A stretch of 15,005 nt of DNA from Lentimicrobiaceae bacterium (lineage in GTDB: Bacteria; Bacteroidota; Bacteroidia; Bacteroidales; WCHB1-69), in assembly GCA_009776395.1 (NCBI GenBank), contig WRNX01000021.1, forward strand, positions 1 through 15,005. Direction: 5' to 3'. Under the pieces are notes generated by a model. The model did no database searches. It had not been told where the DNA came from and saw nothing but the letters and a program-made list of their open reading frames with translations. Positions 7,782 to 15,005 of this stretch are shown here, piece after piece (position 1 is the stretch's first letter; each line of letters opens with the position of its first letter). A program made the translations under genes and the position numbers.

Positions 7782-10700
7782 ATGAAAAAATTTACACTTT
7801 TTTTCGTTGCATGTATTACATGCTTATTGATGTTGCAACTACCGCAACTAAATGCCCAATGGTCAGGTACAGGACTATCTGGAGCTCCCTACCAAATTTC
7901 AAATCAGACAGATTTGGAAACATTAGCCACAGAAATTAACAACGACGCCACCGCGACTTATGCAGGTGCTTACTTTGTTTTAACTGCGGATATCAATCTA
8001 TCTCTCTCTGGAGACGGATGGGTACCGATTGGATACTATGGTCCGCTTGGCTATTCCCCATTCATGGGCATTTTTGACGGCGCCGGTTTTACCATTTCAA
8101 ACTTGTGGATTGACAAACCCACAGAAAATTGTATGGGTTTGTTTGGTTGTGTAGATTATCCTGCAACCATAACCAATCTTAAAGTTGAAATTGACCTTAC
8201 CAACAAAGTAGAAGGGAATAATTATGTGGGCGGTTTGGTCGGCTATATGAGTGGAGCCGAAATTACCGATTGCCAAGTTACAGGCGGTGATGTAAAAGGT
8301 TTATCTATGGTTGGAGGATTTGTTGGTGATGCTGGACAATCTATCATCTCAAAATGTTATGCTACCAATGATGTAGAAACAACTAGCATCGGATATTCCG
8401 CTGCAGGCGGATTTGTGGGTTGGGCAGATGGTAATTTTAATTTTTCAGAGTGCTTTGCTATGGGCAATGTAACTACTGTTGGTCAAGCTGCCGGAGGTTT
8501 TGCAGGAATTTTAGATACACAAAATGGTATTGGTACTATTGAAAACTGCTATGCTACAGGCAATGCATCCGGACAACTATATGCGGGCGGTTTTTGTGGA
8601 CTTACACGAGGGACATCAGGAAATCATCTTTCCATTTCAAACTGTTATGCTGCAGCAAATAGTGTAACTATTACTTTAGGCGTAGCAGCAAGAGGTGGTT
8701 TTTGCGGATTTATTGAAAATATTGCTGATGTTACTTTTTCAAATTGTTATTATGACGATAAAGTGGGGGAAATTTATCCTACCGGAAACTGTAGCAGTTT
8801 ATCTCCCACTTGGGCAGGTATTTCCTCTGTCTCTTGCGATTTGATAGGTGCGTTACCCACCGGTTTTTCTTCTTCCATTTGGGATTTTAGTAATGGCTCT
8901 TATCCCTTTTTGTTAGATATTTCTGTTCCTTATATGACCGAAGATATTTCAGGTGACTTCACCAACTCAATTTTTGAAGGCATAATTAGAACTGCGATAG
9001 GCATCTCCACCGGTCCTTTCTATCCCTGCGATGTTGCAGGTATTAACGCTTTAGATGTTTCAGGTATGAACATCGGTAGCCTTAACGGTTTACAATGGCT
9101 TGTGGGATTAGAAAGTCTTGATTGCAGCGATAACGATTTGGGCGGACTGCCAAACTTGCCCGCCGGATTAATAACTTTAGACTGCAGTGATAACCACATA
9201 GCAGAATTGCCAAACTTGCCCGAAGGATTATTATCTTTAACTTGCATTTCTAACAACATTGCAGAGTTGCCGTCATTGCCGGCAGGTTTGCAAAAACTCT
9301 ATTGCAAGAGTAATCAAATATCAGTACTTCCCAGTTTAACAACAACATTATTAGAATTTGACTGTAGTTATAACCAAATAGTAGAACTTCCCTCACTATC
9401 AAGTGTTTTATATTATTTTGACTGCAGTTACAATCAGATAGCAAAATTACCGGATCTGTCGCCATTAACAACATTAATTTGCAGCAATAACCCATTGGTA
9501 GGATTGCCCGAATTGCCCGGAACGCTTGAAACTCTTGATTGCAGTAATACCACCATTTCTATAATGCCCGGATTGCCGGGACCACTTACTTGGCTTGATT
9601 GCAGCAACAATAACATTGCTGCACTGCCCACATTGTCTGCTTTAACCTATTTAAATTGCAGCAATAACCAATTACCCGGTTTACCGGCTTTACCGGGCGT
9701 ATTAGATTACTTTAATTGCGGAAACAACTTATTACCCGCACTACCAGGTCTTCCGGGTGGTTTAACAACACTTATTTGCAACAACAACTTGTTAACAGGA
9801 TTACCCGGTTTACCCAACCTGCTATACCTTGATTGTAGCAACAACTTTTTAACCGGTTTGCCCGATTTAACAACTTCTCTTGTATATTTTGATTGCAGCA
9901 ACAACCAATTACCCGGCTTACCATGGATGATAGGTTTGGCAAATTTGGAAGTGTTTAAATGCAGCGGAAACTTCTTAACTGCACTCCACGCACTGCCCGG
10001 CACGGGAGGTACAACAGGTGTGTTAAAAGAATTAGATTGTAGCCACAATGACATTGGAAGTTTAAGCGGTGGTAGTTTCTTAATTGGTTTTGAAATGCCT
10101 GAAGGAACTTGGAACCAAAGAGGATTCCCCGCTACCCTTGAAATATTAAATTGCTCGGATAACTACATTACAGGATTCTCAGTGGATGAATTATCCCTTA
10201 CATATTTAAATGTTAGCATGAATGAAATGACTAATGAATCGGATGTTGAAGATTTTACAGAAACTTTTGATGGTTCAAACTATATTTTCTCTCCCCAAAG
10301 AGGTGATAACACAGCTCCTGAATTAGAACTCTACTCAGGTACTCCTAATAATTACCCTACCGAAGTGGCATGCGGTGAAAATTACGACTTCGCTATCTCT
10401 ACCATAGATAATGACTATACAGGCACTAAAGTATTAATAAAAATTACTCTTACTCCCGATGTGAGCCATTTAATTAATGTGTCGTACTGGCAAGAGACAT
10501 ACGATCCTGCTTCTCCCGATTATTCATTACCTTTTACAGGTGGAGTTGCTATTTATGATCCCAACGGTCCCGAAGATGGTTTTGCATTACACAATGGAAC
10601 CTCCTATTTTCGCATAACAGGTAAAGGTAATTCAGCCGATCCCGTTACTTTTACGGTATCTATGAAATTGTATGAAGTAGCAACCGATTTTACTTTGGCA

Positions 10701-13700
10701 AAATTAGAACTGCCCGAAGTTACCATACAGCCGGCTGCAAGTTTAGAAGTGAACGGATACCCCGAAGAAGTGGGTTGTCCACCCGAATGCTTCTCCGTTA
10801 CCACTCAGGTATCAGAATGTCTTGATTTTGATAATGCCGGTACCCTCGTGTATGGAACTGTAACCCTGACATCCGACGATGACCCCGATGTATGCAGTTT
10901 AATTAAAGTTAAAGCATGGGGAACAACAGCTGAATATATGGATCAGGAAAATCACCCCGGAACCGTGTTAAATTTTGCTCCAAATTGCGGTATGGCATAT
11001 TTTGAAAACCCTGAAGAAGGATTTGAATTTCATGACGGTAATACCGCATGGTTCTGTATCGAAAATCTGGGACTAAACACTACCCCCGTTGACTTTGTCG
11101 CTACCATTCGCATTTATGAAGTAGGAAACCCTGTGCCTTTGGTAGAAAAAGTATTACCCGCCGCAACTCTGTTAGCATTTACACGCCCCACAGTAGCCGT
11201 ATCTTTTAACGGCTCTCCCATTATAGAAGGCGAAGAAGTAACAATGTGTCAAGGTCAAAACATTGACTTTGCCTTTACCGGCACGGCGCCCTATGCTCTC
11301 TATTACAAATTAAAGATTAACGGTACGCCAATCACCGATCCTTTAACCACTATAGGATTACCCTATCCTATAGTTAGCCCGAACGATACCTATAGTGTTA
11401 TGGCTGGCTCTGACGGAACATTCGTATTTACCTTTGAAGATTTGGAAGACGATAATTGCAAAGGCACGGCTGATATTGAAGAATTTACCGCAATTGTCGC
11501 CCCCGCGCCTACCTTAATATTATCGAATACGAATCATGGTACTATTTATGAAGGAGATGTAGTAGAAATGTGCCAGGGCGAAACCATTGATTTTACTTTT
11601 ACAGGAACTCCGGATTTTGAACTTTCTTATACCCTTACCTGGAATGGCTCTACTGTAGATCCTGCAGATTTAAGATTAGATAATCCTATCATTGTGAATG
11701 GTTATACTCACAGTATCATTGCAGGTATGCCCGGAACTTTCGTATTTACTTTTGGCAGTTTTGAAGACGCTGATAATCCTTGCCACGGTTTTGCTATCCA
11801 TGAATTTACCGCTGTTGTCGCCCCCGCGCCAACCCTGTTATTAACCTATAACGGAGAGCAAATCTATGAGGGAGACGTAGTAAATATGTGTCAAGGCGAG
11901 TTTATTAAATTAACCGCTCCCAATCCGGATTTTATAAGCACCGATGAAAGCACTCCACCCTATACTATAACATATAAAGTAAATGGAAAATCACCTTCCG
12001 AATATGGTTTGCCTAATGTTATTACAATTGACGACGAATATGATATTGAAGCGGGCGCGCCCGGAACGTTTGTATTTACTTTAGAAAGTTTTACCGATGC
12101 CGATAGCGACTGCCCGGGTTTCACTATCAGCGAATTTACCGCTAAAGTGGGTTACTGTTTCGAAATTATCGAATATGAAAAATGGTCTGAAGTAGTACCA
12201 CCAACAACAGAATGTGAGGACGTTGGCAGACCTGCCTACGAGATACCCGGTGGCTACAAGAAATTTTCTCAATATGAGATGGACAACGAATATTGGACAG
12301 GCAGCGCTGCATTAGATAATCCTAATGGAGCCGCTATGGCAAATTATGTAGTAGTAAACAAAGTGTTGGGCGTTGATTTTGACAAAATGGTAGTGCTTCT
12401 TGATGGAGTGGAATCCACCAAACTTTACTATACCACAGATGATTTAACCCCGAAACCGCCTATTCATTGGGCATGTATTGACGGTGGATATACCTATTTT
12501 TATAAATCCTATTATTTTGCAGATAAAGATGCGGAAGGTGTTTGGACAAGCAAATGGGAAGAAGGCGGACCTTCCCTTGGGTATAATTTCTACAAAGATG
12601 GCGTATTAATTGACTCTCTTAGAGAATCGAGTTTTTTACCACAAATCGTAATTGCCCCGCCGTATGAAGTTGAAGAATATGAACATCTTGAAAAAGATAT
12701 AACTTGCCCGAATATACTTGCAAATCCCCACTACGAAATACTTGGCGGTTGTATAAATTTAACACAGGAAGATTTGAACTCAGAATATTGGTACGATTTT
12801 TCTGATGCTAATAAAGCTGCCATGGCAAGTTATGTATCTGTAAATCAGGTTATGGGTGAAGATTTTGACAAAATGGTAATATTTAAAGATGGGGTAGAAA
12901 CATCACTATGGTATGTTGATACCGATTTAGACACAAAATGGGCTTGCACCATAGATGGATATACTTATTTTTATAAAGCATTTTATTTTGCCGAACTTGT
13001 TGCAGGTGTATGGGAAACCAACTGGTCAGAGGAACACACCATTGAGTATAAATTCTATGTTGGAACAACAGAAGTTGTCTCAATTCCCGGTAATTTACCC
13101 AAAGTTTTCATAGACGAACCCAACATCAAACTTAACGGAACCTACCCAACCGAAATTAAATGCGGAACAGAGTACGATTTCAGTTTAAGCACGAATGCCG
13201 GCTGCTACGAAGGTACAAGGGTAAATGCAAGATTAATGCTCGATAATGATGTTGCCGATTATATTACCGTAGAATATTGGGAAACACCGGAAACCTATGC
13301 AGAAGGTACTCCAAAATATGAGTTAGTATTTGATGCTTCCGGTATTGCTTACTTGAATCCTCACTCTTTTGCCTTTACTACCGGCGCAGAAACATTCTTT
13401 AGAATTACCAATAATGGAAACGCTCCCGAAAATAAGGACTTTCAGGTACATATTTGTATATATGATATAGATGATGAAAGTATCTGTTTAGCAAGATGCA
13501 CATTAGCGGTTTCAACAGTATTATCCGCACCCGAACTCTTCCTTTCTCCCAGATTTCCTGAACCCGCCGAAATTATGTGCGGTGAAGTTTACGACTTTGG
13601 CGTGGCTACCACTGCCGGATGTTACGAAGGAATGAAACAAAAAGTGTTTGCTACCGTTGTGTTAGATCCTCCAACACTCCCCGATTCATTAGAAATATGG

Positions 13701-15005
13701 TATTGGCCCAATGGATATGAAGAGACTCCATTTTTAGACTTAACCGATGCGTTTGTAGATGGCGAATTATTGTATGATCCTAATGCACCCGAAAGCGGAT
13801 TTACATTAAGAGATACCGCTTCCTACTTCCGCCTTATCAATAAAGGAAACGCTGAAACCGATGTTCCCTTTACCGTAACCATTAACCTTGTGGATGCAGA
13901 AGGTACGGTGTTGGCAGGTCCGTTAGTATTAGATCAGGGTGTAGTAATTGCCGCCCCATCTCTTGCCATCACTGACGAACCCGGCTTTGATGTGTATCCG
14001 CACTTTATTTCGTGCAGACTAAGCAGCCCTTACGAATTTGGCGTAGATGTTACAGCAGGCTGTAGTGAAGGTAATAATGTAATAGCGGAAGTTGTGTTTG
14101 TTCAAGATGCCGGATTAGATTTGTCCGATATTACAGACCATTTAACCGTAAAATTTTGGTCTAATACCATACCTGAGATTACTTTAAATTTGGTTGCAAA
14201 CAACGGCGTAGTTATTAGCGGTACAACCGGTATCCCATTAGCCGACGAAACTTACTATTTTAGTTTTGATAATGGCGGAGGTTCATTATACGATGTACCA
14301 TTTACCATGTATATTAGATTGTATAATGAATCTGATTTTGATGGCACTGTCTTTACAGGCAATCCTATTGCCGAATTGGAGTTAACCGATGCAGTAATAC
14401 TCCCAGACCCAACAATGAAATTTACCCCCGGCTTTGACCCCTACCCTGAAGAAATTAAATGCGGCGAAGTTTACGACTTTGGTATTAAAACGTATGCAGG
14501 ATGCCACGTGGGAGAGAGAGCATTGGCACAAATTACCCTAATCCCCGGTATGGGATTCGATTGTGAGGATATTACCGGTAATATTGATATATATTATTGG
14601 TCTGAAGTATATGATCCTGCAAACCCCGAAGATCAATTAGATTTTTCATTATCTCCTGACGGCTGTACCTTAATTTATGACCCGACTGCAATCACGACGG
14701 GATTTCCCTTACGCGATACCAGTTCCTATTTCCGTATCGCTCGTAGCGCTTTAAGCACTCTTCCGGATATGATTCCTTTTGAAGTAGAAATTAAACTGTA
14801 TGACTTTAATGATTTTGATAGTGGTTTAGGTGAATTTCCTGCTACTGCTGAACCCTGGGCAGTATTTCTTTTACCCGAAACCAAAATATTACCGGCACCC
14901 ACAATGGAGATTGTTGAAGATCTTCCGCAACTTATTGAATGTACAGGTGAATACCCATTAAAAATTACCACTACCGGCGGATGTTACGAAGGTGAAATGG
15001 TAATA
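7782..15005 (+). CDS. Giant exported GLUG / Cys-LRR / multi-module surface protein (3' end outside window)
   Basis: The frame is open from the ATG at 7782 to the last base, 2408 codons with no stop. Residues 1-25 are a signal peptide: MKK, a hydrophobic core, then LNA|QW, so cleavage after A25 would leave an N-terminal Gln, common in Bacteroidetes. Domains in order: an N-terminal beta domain (about 27-143), GLUG repeats (145-327), a linker and LRR entry (328-443), Cys-containing LRRs (444-817), then modules A1 (847), B (985), C1-C3 (1133, 1244, 1351), D1-D2 (1460, 1628) and A2-A6 (1781, 1918, 2060, 2211, 2374 onward). This looks like a secreted or surface-anchored adhesin-type protein. A type IX secretion C-terminal signal would be expected past the window but cannot be seen. 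There is no visible catalytic domain. Its own promoter and the upstream hairpin separate it from the redox cluster. Confidence 0.9.
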   Translation, partial: MKKFTLFFVACITCLLMLQLPQLNAQWSGTGLSGAPYQISNQTDLETLATEINNDATATYAGAYFVLTADINLSLSGDGWVPIGYYGPLGYSPFMGIFDGAGFTISNLWIDKPTENCMGLFGCVDYPATITNLKVEIDLTNKVEGNNYVGGLVGYMSGAEITDCQVTGGDVKGLSMVGGFVGDAGQSIISKCYATNDVETTSIGYSAAGGFVGWADGNFNFSECFAMGNVTTVGQAAGGFAGILDTQNGIGTIENCYATGNASGQLYAGGFCGLTRGTSGNHLSISNCYAAANSVTITLGVAARGGFCGFIENIADVTFSNCYYDDKVGEIYPTGNCSSLSPTWAGISSVSCDLIGALPTGFSSSIWDFSNGSYPFLLDISVPYMTEDISGDFTNSIFEGIIRTAIGISTGPFYPCDVAGINALDVSGMNIGSLNGLQWLVGLESLDCSDNDLGGLPNLPAGLITLDCSDNHIAELPNLPEGLLSLTCISNNIAELPSLPAGLQKLYCKSNQISVLPSLTTTLLEFDCSYNQIVELPSLSSVLYYFDCSYNQIAKLPDLSPLTTLICSNNPLVGLPELPGTLETLDCSNTTISIMPGLPGPLTWLDCSNNNIAALPTLSALTYLNCSNNQLPGLPALPGVLDYFNCGNNLLPALPGLPGGLTTLICNNNLLTGLPGLPNLLYLDCSNNFLTGLPDLTTSLVYFDCSNNQLPGLPWMIGLANLEVFKCSGNFLTALHALPGTGGTTGVLKELDCSHNDIGSLSGGSFLIGFEMPEGTWNQRGFPATLEILNCSDNYITGFSVDELSLTYLNVSMNEMTNESDVEDFTETFDGSNYIFSPQRGDNTAPELELYSGTPNNYPTEVACGENYDFAISTIDNDYTGTKVLIKITLTPDVSHLINVSYWQETYDPASPDYSLPFTGGVAIYDPNGPEDGFALHNGTSYFRITGKGNSADPVTFTVSMKLYEVATDFTLAKLELPEVTIQPAASLEVNGYPEEVGCPPECFSVTTQVSECLDFDNAGTLVYGTVTLTSDDDPDVCSLIKVKAWGTTAEYMDQENHPGTVLNFAPNCGMAYFENPEEGFEFHDGNTAWFCIENLGLNTTPVDFVATIRIYEVGNPVPLVEKVLPAATLLAFTRPTVAVSFNGSPIIEGEEVTMCQGQNIDFAFTGTAPYALYYKLKINGTPITDPLTTIGLPYPIVSPNDTYSVMAGSDGTFVFTFEDLEDDNCKGTADIEEFTAIVAPAPTLILSNTNHGTIYEGDVVEMCQGETIDFTFTGTPDFELSYTLTWNGSTVDPADLRLDNPIIVNGYTHSIIAGMPGTFVFTFGSFEDADNPCHGFAIHEFTAVVAPAPTLLLTYNGEQIYEGDVVNMCQGEFIKLTAPNPDFISTDESTPPYTITYKVNGKSPSEYGLPNVITIDDEYDIEAGAPGTFVFTLESFTDADSDCPGFTISEFTAKVGYCFEIIEYEKWSEVVPPTTECEDVGRPAYEIPGGYKKFSQYEMDNEYWTGSAALDNPNGAAMANYVVVNKVLGVDFDKMVVLLDGVESTKLYYTTDDLTPKPPIHWACIDGGYTYFYKSYYFADKDAEGVWTSKWEEGGPSLGYNFYKDGVLIDSLRESSFLPQIVIAPPYEVEEYEHLEKDITCPNILANPHYEILGGCINLTQEDLNSEYWYDFSDANKAAMASYVSVNQVMGEDFDKMVIFKDGVETSLWYVDTDLDTKWACTIDGYTYFYKAFYFAELVAGVWETNWSEEHTIEYKFYVGTTEVVSIPGNLPKVFIDEPNIKLNGTYPTEIKCGTEYDFSLSTNAGCYEGTRVNARLMLDNDVADYITVEYWETPETYAEGTPKYELVFDASGIAYLNPHSFAFTTGAETFFRITNNGNAPENKDFQVHICIYDIDDESICLARCTLAVSTVLSAPELFLSPRFPEPAEIMCGEVYDFGVATTAGCYEGMKQKVFATVVLDPPTLPDSLEIWYWPNGYEETPFLDLTDAFVDGELLYDPNAPESGFTLRDTASYFRLINKGNAETDVPFTVTINLVDAEGTVLAGPLVLDQGVVIAAPSLAITDEPGFDVYPHFISCRLSSPYEFGVDVTAGCSEGNNVIAEVVFVQDAGLDLSDITDHLTVKFWSNTIPEITLNLVANNGVVISGTTGIPLADETYYFSFDNGGGSLYDVPFTMYIRLYNESDFDGTVFTGNPIAELELTDAVILPDPTMKFTPGFDPYPEEIKCGEVYDFGIKTYAGCHVGERALAQITLIPGMGFDCEDITGNIDIYYWSEVYDPANPEDQLDFSLSPDGCTLIYDPTAITTGFPLRDTSSYFRIARSALSTLPDMIPFEVEIKLYDFNDFDSGLGEFPATAEPWAVFLLPETKILPAPTMEIVEDLPQLIECTGEYPLKITTTGGCYEGEMVI
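8214..8762 (+). repeat. GLUG-motif repeats (about six units)
   Basis: About six units follow the pattern 'h-GG-h-G ... I-x-x-C-x-A/V-x-G-x-V': NYVGGLVGYM, SMVGGFVGDA, SAAGGFVGWA, QAAGGFAGIL, LYAGGFCGLT and AARGGFCGFI. Each is followed by a strand ending in a Cys phrase such as ISKCYAT, FSECFAM, IENCYAT, ISNCYAA or FSNCYYD. A degenerate earlier unit (CMGLFGCV) precedes them. GLUG repeats form beta-helical stretches in bacterial adhesins and surface proteins. The Cys recurs once per unit, parallel to the Cys-bearing LRRs that follow. Confidence 0.8.
9111..10232 (+). repeat. Leucine-rich repeats with a conserved Cys, about 18 units of mostly 19-20 residues
   Basis: Units follow 'LxxLDCSxNxLxxLPxLPxx'. 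Clear examples are LDCSDNDLGGLPNLP, LDCSNNNIAALPTL and LNCSNNQLPGLPALP. The 19-20-residue period and LPxLP segment recall the short LPX-type LRRs of YopM/IpaH, while LDCSxN is typical of Bacteroidetes surface LRRs. In 17 of about 18 units the position before the SxN motif is Cys; the last unit has Val (LNVSMN), as expected of a cap. Units 15-16 are stretched by Gly-rich insertions. At DNA level the array has a period near 60 nt but the copies are diverged, so it is an old protein repeat and not a recent satellite. Confidence 0.87.
10320..10733 (+). repeat. Module A1 of the giant protein
   Basis: This is the first copy of a module of roughly 140 residues. It starts ELELYSG, has the core VACGENYDF, then the mid motif YDPNGPEDGF and TSYFRITGKGN, and ends with a beta-rich MKLYE strand. 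It is separated from the five other A copies by the B, C and D modules. It lacks the GCYEG motif of most later copies (it has NDYTG there). The family is not recognised; the strand pattern suggests an Ig-like or other beta-sandwich fold. Confidence 0.65.
10734..11177 (+). repeat. Module B of the giant protein (diverged A-like unit)
   Basis: This stretch begins ASLEVNGYPEEVGCPPECF and later has AYFENPEEGFEFHDGNTAWF, which parallels the A motif 'IYDPNxPExGFxLxDTxSYF'. It ends with an IRIYEVG strand like the MKLYE strand of A1. I read it as a diverged A relative enriched in Cys (CPPEC, SEC, DVC, NCG, WFC). Boundaries are approximate. Confidence 0.5.
11178..12158 (+). repeat. Three tandem C modules (PKD/Ig-like) of the giant protein
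   Basis: Copies run 11178-11510, 11511-11831 and 11832-12158. Each has 'EGxxVxMCQG', a variable middle, 'GTFVFT(F/L)', then an acidic stretch with C-x-G and 'EFTA.V'; the first two end in VAPAP. The two Cys per copy (MCQG and the later C) are placed to form a disulfide across a beta-sandwich. Junction DNA is nearly identical between copies 1 and 2 (gtcgcccccgcgcc), so the copies arose by tandem duplication. Confidence 0.75.
12159..13121 (+). repeat. Two tandem D modules of the giant protein
   Basis: Copies run 12159-12662 and 12663-13121. Shared motifs in order are YE(I/V)-x-GG near the start, 'LNSEYW'/'MDNEYW', 'AAMA(N/S)YV', 'DFDKMV', 'DGVE', 'WAC...DG-YTYFYK', 'YFA', 'GVW' and a 'Y-F/N-FY' strand. 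The family is not recognised. The aromatic-rich YTYFYK strand and conserved WAC cysteine suggest a beta fold with a surface aromatic patch, which is inference. Confidence 0.7.
13122..15005 (+). repeat. Tandem A modules A2-A6 of the giant protein (A6 cut by window end)
   Basis: Copies begin at about 13122, 13533, 13959, 14412 and 14901. The core is 'P-x-x-I-x-C-G-x-x-YDF-x-x-x-T-x-A-GC-Y-E-G', seen as IKCGTEYDF/AGCYEG, IMCGEVYDF/AGCYEG, ISCRLSSPYEF/AGCSEG, IKCGEVYDF/AGCHVG and IECTGEYPL/GGCYEG. Downstream come a WYW-like strand, YDP-x-x-x-x-GF, LRDT-x-SYFR and a final (I/C)x(L/I)YD strand. The Cys pair near each module start is fixed and likely forms a disulfide. The array continues past the window, so total copy number is unknown. 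Confidence 0.75.

Noticed and set aside
9020..10054. A chain of minus-strand open frames across the LRR region, with repeated LLLQS-type peptides
   Set aside because: They mirror the + strand repeat codons exactly in register and have no independent start context; they are antisense shadows of the LRR array.
9111..10232. A roughly 60-nt periodic repeat that could suggest a CRISPR array or satellite
   Set aside because: Copies are diverged at DNA level, have no constant repeat with variable spacers, and encode in-frame leucine-rich repeats.

Overview
The window reads as a piece of an anaerobic Bacteroidota (most likely Bacteroidales) genome. The base composition is AT-rich. No Shine-Dalgarno sequences stand out before the starts, and a Bacteroidetes-type -7 box (TAnnTTTG) precedes the last gene. 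The protein families also fit: a DUF4143 AAA ATPase, GLUG/LRR surface proteins, and a signal peptide ending in A|Q. All genes I accept lie on the + strand. No tRNA, rRNA, CRISPR array or insertion sequence was seen. No gene-free stretch exceeds 300 bases; the longest is 7605-7781.

Left part (about 1-7604): a redox gene cluster. It starts with the 3' end of an NHL/6-bladed beta-propeller protein. Next is a 592-aa polytopic membrane iron-sulfur protein with NapH/NosR-like CxxxCP motifs and extra ferredoxin-like clusters. A membrane-anchored PQQ-like beta-propeller protein follows. Last is a 790-aa fusion of a NuoE/HydC-like [2Fe-2S] domain to a complete HydB-like NADH/FMN/Fe-S subunit. Gaps are short (11, 23 and 9 nt), apart from 96 nt before a DUF4143-family AAA ATPase that sits in the middle of the set and looks functionally foreign. 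My inference is that the redox proteins form one electron-transfer unit linking cytoplasmic NAD(H) through membrane Fe-S centres to exocytoplasmic propeller proteins. No hydrogenase catalytic subunit (HydA) and no complex I membrane subunit is present in the window, so the partner and terminal acceptor are unknown. A T-tailed hairpin follows the cluster.

Right part (7782-15005): one enormous exported protein gene, open for 2408 codons and running off the window. It has a signal peptide, a GLUG-repeat domain and a leucine-rich repeat domain in which 17 of about 18 repeats carry a Cys at one fixed position. A mosaic of repeated beta-rich modules follows, which I name A1-B-C1-C2-C3-D1-D2-A2-A3-A4-A5-A6. 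Most carry conserved cysteines. It is probably a cell-surface or secreted adhesin-like protein; its ligand cannot be read from the sequence.
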